Below the pieces are notes generated by a model that was not told the origin of the DNA, searched no databases, and saw nothing but the letters and a program-made list of their open reading frames with translations. A program made the position numbers and the translations under genes. A stretch of 64,000 bases of DNA. Origin: Pontederia crassipes. Its lineage: Eukaryota; Streptophyta; Magnoliopsida; Commelinales; Pontederiaceae. The stretch's first letter is position 1; each line of letters begins with the position of its first letter. Of this stretch, positions 1-12,474 are shown in pieces. The stretch spans positions 30,269,052 through 30,333,051 of the forward strand of contig CM060183.1 of assembly GCA_030549335.1 (NCBI GenBank). The letters run 5' to 3'.

Positions 1-165
1 CTCGCCATTATGTCTAATCAGCCCTAAACTTGGCTTCTGCGGCTTTACTTGGAGGGGGACGTTGGCGTTGGTCAGAAGGAGTCGGCCGCTGAAACTTATC
101 GCCACCTTTATAATCCTTGACTGTTGTCTGTCAACGCCGCCCGCTCCATTCTTTTAATCCTTTGT

Positions 166-246
<81 letters not shown>

Positions 247-701
247 CCTCTCTCTCCCCACAACTTACACAGACCACAGGTGTCACTGGCTTTTCTCTCC
301 ACCACCAATCGATATATATATGGAGGTCTAGTGATATATACTTGCCCTTCAGATTCAGATATTACAGCTACATTTGTTGTTGCTGTCATAGACCCACAAG
401 TGAACTGGTCATATTGGCAATTGAGTAGGAGAATTTGATGTATGGGGCGAGCTCTTAATTAGCGGGGACAAGTCTAGTAGATCAATTAGCGAAGAGGAGA
501 TGCAGACAGCAAGCAGAACCTACGACTAGATCTTCAGAGAAGAGCAAGCAGGAGGGGATTGAAGAAAGCTGAGGATCTAAAAGAATCGATTTTTATGATA
601 CAAGTTACCGTATCTAACTTACCATTTGTAGCACACGAGAGGTTCTTGTTTCCTACCCTCCCTTTCCTCTTTGTCTGTCTCTGAAGGATGCGCGGCTGTC
701 C
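1..701 (+). promoter_or_regulatory. Upstream/5' leader region of the TCP gene
   Basis: No coding signal is seen on either strand before the TCP start. The stretch holds a CT microsatellite (about 171-257), a short TATATATA run near 311-320, and a leader of ordinary base composition. An upstream ATG at 688 opens a 20-codon reading frame that ends at 750, overlapping the TCP start in another frame. The transcription start and any leader intron cannot be fixed from sequence alone. Confidence 0.4.
171..257. repeat. (CT)n microsatellite, interrupted
   Basis: A CT-dinucleotide tract with a few CCC interruptions lies about 450 bases upstream of the TCP start codon. CT/GA tracts are common near plant promoters and 5' leaders. 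Long reading frames across it are artefacts of the repeat. Confidence 0.95.
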
Positions 702-750
702 ATGGAGGACAACAGCCGTGGCTACAACCAGCGGAAATATCACCAGCTGA
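688..750 (+). promoter_or_regulatory. Upstream ORF overlapping the TCP start codon
   Basis: ATG at 688 begins a 20-codon frame that stops with TGA at 748-750, out of frame with the TCP ATG at 702. If the mRNA includes this ATG, ribosomes starting there would run past the TCP start, which would lower its translation. Whether the ATG lies in the mature mRNA is unknown. Confidence 0.35.
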
Positions 751-1709
751 GGGGTGCCGGGGAGCTGATAGAGGTGCACGGAGGCCACATTGTGCGGTCC
801 ACAGGTCGGAAGGACCGCCATAGCAAGGTGTTCACCGCCAAAGGCCCGAGGGACCGGCGAGTCCGCCTCTCTGCGCACACCGCCATCCAGTTCTACGACG
901 TCCAAGACCGCCTTGGCTATGATCGCCCGAGCAAGGCCGTCGACTGGCTCATCCAGAACGCCAAAGCCTCCATAGACCAGCTCGGCGAGCCCTCCCCGTG
1001 TAACGCTAACGCCCCTTCGGATCAGCAGAACGCCCGTGAACCATCGATGCTCGAAGTCAAAGCAGATCTACCAGTAAGCTACAGCATCAGCGTCGCCTCC
1101 TTCCTCCCTCCTCTGGATGGCGAGAACTCCATGAAGTCCTTCCCTGTCGCCGCTGTCACGGGGTCGTCCTACGAGAACTGCACGCCGGATCTCCTGCCGA
1201 GCGCCAGCAGCCAAGCGCAGGACCTCAGTTTGTCCCTCCAATCCTTTCACGAACCCATCTTTCAGCAAGCTCACCACCAACACAGTCATCCCGATTCCAC
1301 GATGCACACCTTCTTCTCGGGTACCGCAAGTTTAGCTCACGGCGCGACTCCTGTCAGCTGGCCAGCGCACGGCGAGAGAATGCTCACGTTTAACGCGGCT
1401 GACGCGCTTTGTGGCGGCGGAGGCGGCGGAGAATTTGCCTACAACGTCGCGTTCTCGCAACATAACCAAAGCCAGTTCACTCAGAGGGAACCCCTTCAGT
1501 CCAGTAACTTGTCCCCGGTTCGCGCCTGGATGGACCCGTCGGCTATCCAACAGTCTTCCTTTTCAGCCGCCGCCGCCGCCGCCACCGGCATGTTTCTGCC
1601 CGCTGGCTACGGCGGCTTCCCGGGGTTCGACATACCGGTGCGAGTCCATGGTGGTGAAGCAGAGCAGGGCGGCATTGACAGAAAGCCGCACCCTGCTCCT
1701 CACCAGTGA
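702..1709 (+). CDS. Class II (CIN-type) TCP transcription factor, TCP4/PCF5-like
   Basis: A single-exon frame of 335 codons encodes a plant-specific TCP DNA-binding protein acting in the nucleus. The TCP domain spans residues ~36-94: a basic region ([19 protein letters not shown]), a first helix ([17 protein letters not shown]) and a second helix ([19 protein letters not shown]). The shorter basic-region form and the preceding [12 protein letters not shown] are typical of class II CIN proteins such as TCP3/4/10. No R domain is visible. The C-terminal half is low-complexity (His/Gln, Gly and Ala runs). Codons ~261-268 encode the QREPLQSSN stretch, which coincides with a miR319 target site. CIN TCPs restrict leaf-cell proliferation and promote maturation. 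The start is the first ATG in frame before the domain. The protein is shorter than Arabidopsis TCP4 (about 420 residues), mostly in the N-terminus and linker. Family assignment is secure; the exact orthologue is not. Confidence 0.95.
   Translation: MEDNSRGYNQRKYHQLRGAGELIEVHGGHIVRSTGRKDRHSKVFTAKGPRDRRVRLSAHTAIQFYDVQDRLGYDRPSKAVDWLIQNAKASIDQLGEPSPCNANAPSDQQNAREPSMLEVKADLPVSYSISVASFLPPLDGENSMKSFPVAAVTGSSYENCTPDLLPSASSQAQDLSLSLQSFHEPIFQQAHHQHSHPDSTMHTFFSGTASLAHGATPVSWPAHGERMLTFNAADALCGGGGGGEFAYNVAFSQHNQSQFTQREPLQSSNLSPVRAWMDPSAIQQSSFSAAAAAATGMFLPAGYGGFPGFDIPVRVHGGEAEQGGIDRKPHPAPHQ
1484..1504 (+). promoter_or_regulatory. miR319 target site in TCP coding sequence
   Basis: The 3' half of the site (1492-1504, CCCTTCAGTCCAG) pairs with the 5' half of plant miR319 with only a terminal G:U wobble; the 5' half pairs partly. 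This position within the C-terminal coding region, encoding REPLQSS, matches the conserved miR319 site of TCP2/3/4/10/24. It predicts cleavage near 1494-1495 and post-transcriptional control. Pairing was judged by eye. Confidence 0.9.
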
Positions 1710-3702
1710 TGTGAAGACATGAAACAGCTGAATGCGTCTCACCAACTGTTCACAAAGGTAAAATCCCATTTGTTCACCTTCACATTGGCTTCTATTATTT
1801 CTTGACATCACTGTGCTCAGTGGTCAATATGAGTTCATGCTTCAATCTTTTCACATACCAGGAAGCATTTCTGGTCATGTCACTTCTAACCAGTTCCTTT
1901 TTTTTATCTTTCAGTCTGTTCGCTTGTTCTATTGCTTAAGATTTTGCCTTTGCTAAGTGCCCCATTGCGGGCCGTTCATGTTATGTATCAATCGTACCAT
2001 CTGTTGTTGGGAACCATTTGAACTTTGGACTTGGGGTGTACTGCAACTCTCTGCTTTCCAATTGTTCTTTCAACTTTGTTTTAATATTAGTACTACATTT
2101 GCTTTCTCTCAGTAGTTTATTAATGCACTTGGCACGCTGTTCTCAGAGAATTATTATTATCTATATGCTGTCTTTTCTATCCAATAGGGAAAAAATAGTT
2201 ACAATATAACACTTTTTGACAAGAATGGAATTGTCTAATGTTGAAGATTCCTGGCTTCTTGTCACCTTGAGATTGCTTTCGAAGAGGCTTTTTTTTTTCT
2301 TTTCTTTTTTGTTTTTTGCATTCCATGAATGGAATTAAATAAAGTTGTACTGAAGAATGGCAACAGCCAGCCACAGGGTATCAAATAATTATTCTACTGC
2401 ATCCAAGGTTGCTGTCATGTTTGAGGACGAGTCATTAGAAAGGGAGGTGGCCTATTTCCCACTTCCATCTAAAACACATGATGCTTTCCTCTTTGCTGCA
2501 ACTTCTGCAGGCAAACAGAAAATGATAATAGGTAGTAGTAATTTGAATGTAAGCAGTCCAAATGGCAGATGTGTCATAGTTGAGACTTGAGAGTCTCAGA
2601 TGAGGTAGCATGTTGTTGCAACTCTCAATCCTGTTCCTGTCTTTTAAAACTGCTGAACAGAGTTGCTGCCTTCTGCAAGTGAATCATGTACTTGTTAAAG
2701 GTACGTCATGAGCAAGCACGATTACCGATGATGATAATAGTGACATGACATCAATGCATTGTTCCGCATAGTAAAAAAAAAAAAAAATTCAAGTGGTCCA
2801 AATCTTTATATAGCATATTTTAGTCTCTGGGTTTCATTCATGCATCATATTTAGTCGTGTATTTCGTATACGCTAATTGAGGGATAATAAATTCTAATCT
2901 TATCCCACTGTTCTGAAGCTGTAATGGCAATGTTAAAACAAAATTAAATGGTGAAATTCCAACTTTGTAAACGCCTTACTTTTATTCTAGACTTTTTTTG
3001 TTGTTTTAATTGACTATTAATTCTATCTTCAGTTTCAGAATAAGTTTTATCACTGGTCCTCCAAATTTGGTTCGTTCTTGCTTTGATCCTCTGACTTCAT
3101 TTTATAATCAATTGACCCTTCACTTTTATATATAAGTTTTTATTATTGCTTATGCACTACATTTGGTTGAGAGATAGATATTCAAGGGATGATGGCCTAC
3201 TTAATCAAATTGTTAGTGGTTATCAGCTGATTAAAGAGTTAAACTTTTGTCAAATAAAGTACAGAAAAATGAATTTAGATGGATTTGGCCATCTTCTCTG
3301 ACAAGGATATAACGATGGTGCAACTTTAACCATCAGAACGAAAAGAAAAGGACTGATTAGTGTGCCGAGCTGACCCATTTGCAGAACATCCCAAAGAAAG
3401 TACATCAAAGATCAAGGTGTTCGAATCCGACCAATTATTTGCCTGATCCATCTGCATCAAGAGGCAGTCCATCCAAATCCTACAAGCCATTACGATACAA
3501 AATTCCAGCCGACTGCGACCAGCTTTACCATATCGCAGCACATGAAAGCATGTGCATTAATGGATCATCTGCTCTGGTTTGCAAAACAAAACCATTAGAT
3601 TAACTGACAAGTCCACCTTCTTAATCGATCCAAACAGGAGCATGCATGCAAACAGTAGTTGTTACATATCACCACATGACACTGCTTCATCAGTTGTATA
3701 TA

Positions 3703-3704
<2 letters not shown>

Positions 3705-3776
<72 letters not shown>
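3705..3776. repeat. (CT)n microsatellite
   Basis: An almost pure CT tract of about 72 bases in intergenic DNA, following a short TATATAT run. Confidence 0.95.
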
Positions 3777-3779
<3 letters not shown>

Positions 3780-4755
3780 ATTAATCTTATCTCCAGGAAC
3801 CAGTGGATGATGAGCTGAAACACTGAAACACACATTTGCAACGAGCTTATTTAGTAGTGTTAGACAAAACTGCAGTTCTGAAATGATATCCTCAACTGTT
3901 TCATCAAAATCTTACCCTTTTTTTTACAGAAAACTCAGCATTTCTATGTAATTAGGGGGTGAAACTTTTACGAGGAAACGACAGATGGGATCCTGACACA
4001 TATGCATAATTAACACTGCATGTCAACTAAAAATGACATAAGCAAGGATCCAAAAATAAAATGTGAACGTAATATAAAGTTTAAGAACTTTTGTCCTACG
4101 CGTCGACTGTCTCCATCCATATGCCCTCTCCTCAGGGTCATCCAGCTGTAAATGTGACGGATTTAGCAGAACGACTCCGGCACAAAGATATTTCTTCTTC
4201 CTTCTGCACTGTTCAAGACCTGCAGCAAGAAGAGGCAATGAAAAAAAAAAAAAGAAGGCACTGGAACAAGTCTCGGCTTATCATGTGTATATGATTCTAC
4301 TGTTTCCGTTGTTTGATTCCTTGGTTAAAATAACCTACCAAAAATTGACACAACAAAAATATGATCATTTTATGACCATTGTTTGAGGATGTCATCATTT
4401 ATGAACTTGTAGATTAAATTATTACAAATTTAATTTTATAAGAGAAACTTATATTCTTTTCATTTTAAACTTGTCCTCATTTTTTATTATTAATGCATTG
4501 AATCTGAATCTAGTTATAATCCTACGTAGCCCTTATATAATCAGGTGTAGATATCCTAGACGATTCTATGATTTCTGTTTCTTATTTTATATTGAAGTTC
4601 CCTATATAAATTTCATGATGATTAAGTTATTTTGCATCCTTTTAATTATCATTATTTCGTAACAAAAAGAGCCGCCACTGTTCGAGAACGTAGCCCGATT
4701 TTGGATGTAAATCTTGTATGTTTTTTTATGATTTTGCGATCTCTCTCTTTTCGCA

Positions 4756-4877
<122 letters not shown>

Positions 4878-5074
4878 GTGGGTTGAATCGGTGTGAACGC
4901 TTCTTTTTTGACATCGTTGATCTGAAAACTAATTAAATTGGATGGGATTTACATTCGGATCGAGGTCGAAACCTAACACTCTTCTTCGTTTTATAATTTT
5001 ATGTGTATCTTTTGCTAATTAGGTATCCAAATAGTTTTATATTTTCGTTATATCAGATACTTCCTTGTATATAC

Positions 5075-6747
5075 CACTACTAGAAAAACGAGGATTACCG
5101 ACGGTTCGGACCATCGGTAATCAGCCCGAAAACCGTCGGTAATGCAATTATCGACGATTTTTCAGTCAGAATTGATCCGTCGAAAAAACGCTCGTCGCAA
5201 ACGGATTTGCGACGGTTGAAAAATTTCGTCGAAAATATCGACGGTTCTGGCCGTCGGAACAGTCCCCAGCGGTTCGACCCATCGAAAATTTTCGATGGTT
5301 GCAACCGCCTGAAAAGTCCCCGGCGGTTCGAACCGTCGATATTTCTGACGGTTGCAACCGCCGAAAAAGGCCGGTGGTCCGAACCGTCGATATTTCCGAC
5401 GGTTGCAACCGTCGGAAAAGGTCGGCGGTCCGAACTGTCAAAATTTCTGACGGTTGTAACCGCCGAAAAAGGCCGGCGGTTCGAGCCGTCGCAACTTTTC
5501 GACGGTCGCAATTGTCGAAACTTTGGACGGGCGTCGCAATCGTCAATCTATTGACGGTCGCAAATAATTTTTTAAATATAAAAAAAATTAGCGGCCGGAT
5601 CCGGTCGCCTGGTGTTCGGATCCGGCAGCTGGAGGCCGGATCCGGCCGCCTGGCGGCCGGAGCCCAGATCCGGCCGCCTGGCGTTCGGATCCGGCCGCTG
5701 GAGGCCGGATCCGGCAGCCAGTCGGCCGATCGGCCGCTGGGGGCCGGATCCGAACGGCCACGGCCGGATCCGGCCGACAGCAGAGAGAGAGACGTCGGCG
5801 CGGAGCGGGAGAGAGAGAGATACGCCGGCGCAGGAGAGGGTCGCCGGTGCGGGAGAGGGTCGCCGGCGTCCGACGCGCGGGAGAGGGTGCTCGCGGCCGG
5901 GAGAGAGAGAGAGGAGAGGAGGGAGAGAGAGAGGAGTGGAGGGAGGAGGGAGAGAGAGAGGAGTGGAGGGAGGAGGGAGAGAGAAGAGGGAGGAGGAATA
6001 TATATAAAGGGAAAAAGTGAAAAGAAAGCGGGAAAAAGGAAAAAAAAAGCGAGATAATAAAATTTTAATTACCGACGGTTTCGGCCGTCGAAAACGTAAA
6101 TATTAAATATTTTTATAATTACCGACGGTTGTGACCGTCGAAAATATATTTAGTTATATATACTATTTATTTTTTATTTTACCAACAGTTTGAACCGTCG
6201 GTAATCGTTATCGACGGTCAAAACCATCGGTAATTGCGACGGTTTGGACCGTCGGTAATTATATTAATAAAATACTCTTTATATGATATTATTATACATT
6301 TACCGACGGTTACGACCTTCGAAAATTGTGGCGGATTTTGCGACGGATGGATATCCGTCGGAAATATCAACGTTCCTAATCGTCAAAAAATTAAATAATA
6401 ATATAATAAATTATATAATTAATTTTTTTATTTTCGATGGTCGTGACCGTCAGAAAATCCGTCGAAAAAATTTAATAATAATATTAAAAATACATAATTT
6501 AATTATTTTATTTCCGACGGTTGTAACCGTCGGAAAAGTCATCGGAAATTGCGACGGATGGATATCCGACGAAAATATCGACGTTCCTAATCGTCGAAAA
6601 ATTAAATAATAATATAAATTATTTCCGACGGTCTTAACCGTCGAAAAATACGTCGGAAATGGAATCGTCGAAAAATTCGTCGCAAATTACGACGGATTTA
6701 GAACCGTCGGAAATTATCCGTCAAAAAATCGCGATTTTCTTGTAGTG
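5075..6747. mobile_element. Non-autonomous CACTA (En/Spm-type) DNA transposon, copy 1
   Basis: The left end is CACTACTAGAAAA and the right end, read on the other strand, is CACTACAAGAAAA, the CACTA superfamily signature. Both ends abut a TAC trinucleotide (5072-5074 and 6748-6750), the expected 3-bp target duplication. Subterminal regions are packed with direct and inverted copies of ACCGACGGTT/AACCGTCGGT, analogous to the transposase-binding subterminal repeats of Spm-type elements. The centre (about 5590-6000) is GC-rich, with repeated GGATCCGGCCG-like words followed by GA-rich DNA. No transposase frame is seen, so it would depend on an autonomous relative. It belongs to the same family as the copy at 13398-14907. 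Confidence 0.93.
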
Positions 6748-7046
6748 TACATTCCTGCATGTATACTTGAAAAAACAAAATTTAGATGAGCTCTTAATTG
6801 TCATTACATCAAATTCATTTTTTTTTCATAAGAAGAGAAATAAAGAGGTTACTTGAACAAGTTAAGCAATTTGGGGTTAATCATAATATTTACAAAATTA
6901 CAAGCCTGATGGATGAAGTTGGAGACTCTCAGTAATATCAGAATTTGATGGCATCGAACCAGAATCTGATGACCTCATGCATTATCTAATTAATATAGTC
7001 ATATGCGTATTGTTCCCATGCATATTAACTTATGCATTATCAAAAT
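6748..7046. other. Short intergenic spacer between transposons
   Basis: AT-rich sequence of about 300 bases between the CACTA element and the first LTR retrotransposon. No gene or repeat is recognised. Confidence 0.5.
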
Positions 7047-8935
7047 TGTAACGCCCAAGATTTAATTGGGAAAAGAAAAGAAATAAAAAAAAAAAGGAAG
7101 ATAAGACAAATAAGGAAAAAATAAAATTTGAAAACAGATTTTAAGAATAATTGGTTTCCAACCAAATTCAAACTTCTCTCCTATAAATAAGATGCCAGAT
7201 CAAACGAAAATCCCATTTTCATTTCCTCACAAAGTCGGTCCTAATTTCTCCTCTTAAGAATAGTTAGTTTCCAACCAAATTCAAACTTCTCCCCTTCTCG
7301 TTCTTTCTTATCCCTGACGGCCGCCGCCGTACAGGAGGTCAATCAGAGGACTGGACGACGTCGGATGTGCATCTAGACAGAGAGGAGCAGGCAGAGGAAG
7401 AGGAAGAAGAGGAAGAGGAAGAAGAGGACAGCAGTAAAGTTTCTTGGACAGAAACTTCGAGATATGAAACTAGGATAGATTCGTGATAGAATCTTGATTT
7501 TAGACTTGAAGCATGTTCTAGGTAGTTCCTGATTAATACATTATGTTCTATGATATTAAATTATGCCGGCCATCGTCGGAAAAGATGAATGGAACGCGAA
7601 CTGCGCGTCCGCGCAGTTTCTGCGAAAGATGAACCCGGCCCGGATTCACCTGAACCCGGCCCGAGCAGGTCCTTCACCGAGTTCGGAGGAACTCGGTCCG
7701 GATCCGCCATTGCCGACGCTCGTCAAGCTCTGCAAACGGACGAACCCGGCCCGAGTTGAAGATGACCCGGACCGAGTTTTGCGTACTCATAATAGTCTGG
7801 CGTGACGGCCGCCCCGACTCAACGATGACCCGAACTCGGCTCGGGTGTAACCCGAACTCGGCCCGGGCTCCTCTATGATTTTCCCAAAGAAGACGACCTT
7901 AAACTCGGCTCGAGTTTTCCCCTACTCGGCCCAGGTTCCGACATTGATTAAATCAATTCTATGATGTTCGGACCCATGATTATGTTTCTATTCTAGATCT
8001 TAATGATGATGATGATTATTACACTTGTGCTCCTGATTTACTCTCCATGATCATGTCTTTTATCCTGATTTAAAGTTCTTATCAAGATATGATTTATTTA
8101 ATTAAAAGATGCAAGATAAAAAACGTAAATCGTTAAATGAAGAGCTCTTTTATGATGGACTGGTGATGACCTGGTTATGGGTTATCTTCGGACAGTTATG
8201 GACTATCTTCGGACAGTTATGGGCTGACTACGATCAGTTATGGGCTGACTCTGCCAGTTATGATGATGATGGACGGGTTGAGACATGCCTCCCCGTGGGT
8301 TGAAATATACCCCCAATAAGTCAAAGATGATAATAAGATGAACACATATGAATAAAGAATCTTTCTTATGATGCTTGACTTATGCCTTCCTTATGATGAC
8401 TCTATGTGATCACTTATTCATATGTCCTCTTACATGCTTTCACTTTCATATTATGATCATGATTTACTTTCCTATCAGATGATGATGTTATTTTATGATG
8501 TTCACTTTATTATTCATGTTTAGTATCATGATCTTATGACGTTATTTATCTTACTTCTATACTGAGTTATAAAACTCATAGGGAGGTTCTTCCCTGCATG
8601 TTCTTAAATGCAGGCCAATGTCAGAACGATGAAGGTGGTCAACGATGATAGATTGAGCTCGTAGGTGGCTGCACATGATTATCGAGTCATTTAGATGATG
8701 ATATCTTTTTTCTTTCTTTTATTACTTGATGTATTAGCTTTCCTTTAAACTCCTATGAAGTCAGTTATCAGTCTTCCGCATTTCATGATGTTACTCTCTT
8801 TATTTTTAATGATGATTTAATTATTCTGCATTTATCGTTACTGAGTTGACCAACATGATGTACACATAAGGATGGCCCGTAGCGTCCTTAAAGCGTATTC
8901 TGCCACGTGGCGGGGTGCGATTTGGGGGCGTTACA
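7047..8935 (+). repeat. Left LTR of Ty3/gypsy element 1
   Basis: It starts TGTAACGCCC and ends GGGGGCGTTACA just before the primer-binding site. A TATA box (CTATAAATAAG) lies at 7181-7191 and a GC-rich patch of repeated CTCGGCCCG-like words at about 7620-7930. Alignable by eye to 15296-17098 over most of its length. Confidence 0.93.
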
Positions 8936-8938
8936 GTT

Positions 8939-8950
8939 AGGTATCAGAGC
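8939..8950 (+). other. Primer-binding site of element 1 (initiator Met tRNA)
   Basis: AGGTATCAGAGC differs at one base from the TGGTATCAGAGC expected for pairing with the 3' end of plant initiator Met tRNA. It lies three bases inside the left LTR. Confidence 0.85.
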
Positions 8951-9102
8951 ATAAAGTTAGGTCATTCTCATGTCCTAATGTATGATGTTATAGTCCATGT
9001 GCAAGCGCCACGAGCAGTCACCGCGTCACCTGAAGTCAAGTAAGTTTACTTTATCCCTTAAGATGTAGGATGTTTTCCTTAACATGATGATGTATGATGT
9101 AG

Positions 9103-10270
9103 ATGCCTCCACGTCGTGCCCCTGTTGGACGAGGTTGGGGTCGTAGACGACCTCGAAGTAAGACGAAATGGAAAATCCGCAACAAGAGGAAACGAACTAG
9201 AATGAGGTCCAGATGAGTCAGGCTCGTGCTGTGGAGCCGACAGTTCAGTCCCCACTGGTGCAACCCCCACCGTCACGGGCACCAACAGTTCAGCCCGTAC
9301 TGACACCTTCGGTTCAAGTTGCACCAGCCATGACGCCATCTATTCAGCTTCTTTCTGTACAGCCTCTGCCTGTATAGCCTACGCCACTAGTGTCCTCTAA
9401 GGACACTATTCAAGTCTTCATGAAGTTACGCCCTCCAGAGTATAATGGATTGGGCAAGTTTGACAAAGCTAAGAAATGGTTGAGGACCATTAAAGAGAAG
9501 TTGCAACAAATGGACTGTGGAGAAAACAAGAAGGTCCTTTTTGCCACTAGTGTTTTAACTGATGATGATTTGGACTGGTGGAGGACCGAGGTGGATACTA
9601 AGTATAATGGGCAGAATGACGTTCCTTGGGAATGCTTCTGTGAGGCATTCGAGGCACGCTACTTTCCACCATATCAGCGTGCACTAAAGCAGAGGGAATT
9701 TCTACAACTGAGCTAGGATCAGATGACAGTGGCTCAATATCATGTCAAATTCATTCGTTTGAAGAGGTACAATACTCTCAAGATGAGTGACAGAGAGAAG
9801 GCAGAACATTTCTGCCAGGGCTTAAACCCAACCATCAGGACTAGCACCTTAGCTGGCCAATGTGCTAATGTGAGTCTGGCGGTGGAATTAGCAACCACAA
9901 TGGAAATGAATTATGCTAGGGAGCAGCAAGAGCTGAAGGATGTGAAAGGAAAATCTCCCATGCAACCGTTTGCACAGAACCAATCTCACTGGAATGATCA
10001 TCGACAGAACCGAGGAGGACCCAATCGTAAGAACCAATGTCGGGATCACAGAGCGAGGCCTTATGAACCTCGTGATGCTAATCGCCAACCACAACCCTAA
10101 CGTCAGCCCCAACGTCAGCAACCCTAGCAATAGGCACAGGGTACTGGTGTCTGTCCCCACTGTAAGAGGTTCCACATCGGGGAATGCAAAATGAAGGCTC
10201 GAGTATGCTTGCACTGTGGGCAATAAGGACATTTCATTCGTGATTGTCCTACTAAGAAGGATGATTCCGC
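9103..10270 (+). pseudogene. Degenerate gag of element 1
   Basis: The frame starts MPPRRAPVGRGWG at 9103 and resumes after frame breaks. Retrotransposon gag motifs follow: LRPPEYNGLGKFDKAKKWL (about 9430-9480) and DDLDWWRTEV (about 9565). An in-frame TAG at about 9714 precedes the MTVAQYHVKF segment. A zinc-knuckle region (about 10150-10250) carries CPHCKRFHIGEC and CLHCGQ, a stop, then GHFIRDC. It would package RNA in virus-like particles but is broken by several stops. Confidence 0.85.
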
Positions 10271-10304
10271 ACCAGCTCAGCGTGATGCAAGAGGTGGGAA
10301 CAAC

Positions 10305-10637
10305 ATGGTGCGTGGAAGAGTCTTCCACCTGGAGGAAGCCGCAGTACCGACAGACGCCAAAGTCATTAGAGGTACACTATCCATAGTCGGTCTTCCTACT
10401 ATAGTTTTATTTGATTCGGGTGCATCGCACTTTTTCATATCTAAAGACTGTGCTACTGTTTTAAGTTTACCTCTACATGATATAAGTCACCCTACGGAGA
10501 TAATTACTCCTATGAGAATGCTCTACGCCACAAGATACCTTCCTGAGGTACCAGTAGAGATACAAGGCAAGAATTTTTCTGCAGACTTGATAACCATTCC
10601 AATGACGGACTACGATGTCATTCTTGGAATGGATTGA
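10305..10637 (+). pseudogene. Aspartic protease domain of element 1
   Basis: The LFDSGASHFFIS motif (about 10405-10440) is the DSGA active-site form of Ty3/gypsy proteases; the frame closes at DVILGMD, where a stop replaces the usual Trp before L. It lies between gag and reverse transcriptase as expected. Confidence 0.85.
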
Positions 10638-10835
10638 CTGTCCTACCACGATGTAGCCGTTATATGTAAGCAAAAAAAAAGTAATCATTGGTACCAAAGC
10701 TATTGTTAGAGGTACCACATGCAAGGAAGGGAAGGTTATTGTATCTACAATAGAAGCACAGAAGATGTTGCAGAAAGGATGCAGAGATTTTCTAGCAAAT
10801 GTGATGGAGATGGATAATCCATGGGTCAAACTACA

Positions 10836-12180
10836 ATAACTAGATATAGTTCGGGAGTTTCCGGATGTTTTTCCTGACGACATTTCCGGATTACCACCTC
10901 CACGAGAGATTGATTTCGGATCAATATTCTTCCAAGCACTGCACCGATCTCAAAGGCCCCCTACAGGATGGCACTGGCCGAGATGCACGAACTGAAGAAG
11001 CAAATTCAAGAGCTTTTAGACAAGGGGTTTATTAGGCCGAGTGTATCTCTTTGGGGAGCTCTCGTGTTATTTGTCAAGAAGAAGGACGACTCTTTAAGAC
11101 TATGCATTGACTACCGGATGCTGAATAAAGCCACAATCAAGAACAAGTACCATCTACAGCGGATCGACGACCTATTCGATCAGCTTCCAAATGCCGAAGT
11201 ATTTTCTAAGATCGACTTACGAAGTGAGTACCATTAGCTTATAGTAGCCGATGAAGATGTACAGAAGACAACTTTCCGATCAAGGTATGATCACTATGAA
11301 TTTGTAGTGATGCATTTTGGACTGACGAACGCCCCGATAGCTTTCATGTATCTCATGAACCGGGTGTTCAGATCATACCTGGACCAGTTTGTCATCGTCT
11401 TTGTATATGACATCCTGATCTATTCGGAAAATGAAGAACAACACAGAGAACATTTGAAAATAGTTTTGAAAAAGTTAAGGTAACATAAGCTATACGACAA
11501 ACTATCCAAGTGTGAGTTCTGGCTTGACTGGATTATGTTTCTTGAGCATATAATCTCGAATAAGGGCATTTCTATGAATCCTTTCAAGGTAAAAGCGGTA
11601 TCCCACTGGCCAAGGCCAAAACATGCCACTGAAATCCGTAGTTTCCTCGGATTGGTAAGTTACTACTGCAGGTTCATCAAGAATTTTTTAAAGATTGCAT
11701 TCCCCTTGACGAACCTAACGAAGAAAGTAGTGAAGTACATATGGACACAGAAATGCGAGGATAGTTTTCATGAATTGAAGGCCAGACTGACCACCGCACC
11801 CATCCTCACCATTCCGAAAGGTACAGATGGATATGTGGTGTACAGTGATGCTTGAGGCATAGGACTGAGATGCGTGCTCATGCAACATGGAAAAGTGGTC
11901 GCATATGCATCTAGGCAGTTGAAGAAGCACGAGGTAAATTACCCAACTCACGATCTTGAGTTGGCAACGGTAGTCTTCGCATTGAAGATTTGGCGGCACT
12001 ACCTTTATGGAGTAAAGTTTGAAGTGTTCACCGATCATAAGAGCCTCAAGTACGTCTTCTCTCAGTGAGACATTAATATGCGACAACGAAGATGGATGGA
12101 GTACCTAAAGGATTATGAGTTCTCCATTAATTACCATTCAGGTAAGGCGAATTCAGTTGCAGACGCACTCAGCCGCAAGT
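10836..12180 (+). pseudogene. Reverse transcriptase and RNase H of element 1, catalytic motif damaged
   Basis: Conserved RT blocks are visible: [17 protein letters not shown] (about 11090), [14 protein letters not shown] (about 11187) and RSFLGLVSYYCRFIKNF (about 11637). The polymerase motif reads FVYDILIYS near 11400 where FVDDIL is expected, so one catalytic Asp is replaced by Tyr. RNase H follows with GYVVYSDA, a stop, then [18 protein letters not shown] and [11 protein letters not shown]. Several in-frame stops make it a pseudogene. Confidence 0.9.
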
Positions 12181-12474
12181 GGAAAGGCTCACTAGCTCAC
12201 ATGATGATGAGTATGTATAAGATGATGAAGGAGCTAATCCTATGGAAGCCAAGGCTTGGAAGGAATGGAGCAGTACTGATGATGCATCAGATACAACTGA
12301 ATCTGATGGATAGGATTATTAAGGCACAGACTCAAGATCCTGAGTATGCGAAGATGTTAGGAAGATATCAGAAAGAGGAAGAAGACTTCAAGCTCTCAAC
12401 AGATGGGGGGATCTGATACAGAAATCGTCTATGGGTCCCAAGTGATGAAGCGCTTAAAAGAGAAGTGATGGATG

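Noticed and set aside
117..438. Overlapping frames of about 100 codons on both strands
   Set aside because: They are translations of the CT microsatellite and lack any domain.
2357..2590. 77-codon frame downstream of the TCP gene
   Set aside because: Lies in the probable TCP 3' UTR, no recognised domain, and no splice link to the TCP frame.
5095..6057. Frames of up to 252 codons in the first CACTA element
   Set aside because: They follow the subterminal repeats and the GC/GA-rich core; no transposase motif is present.
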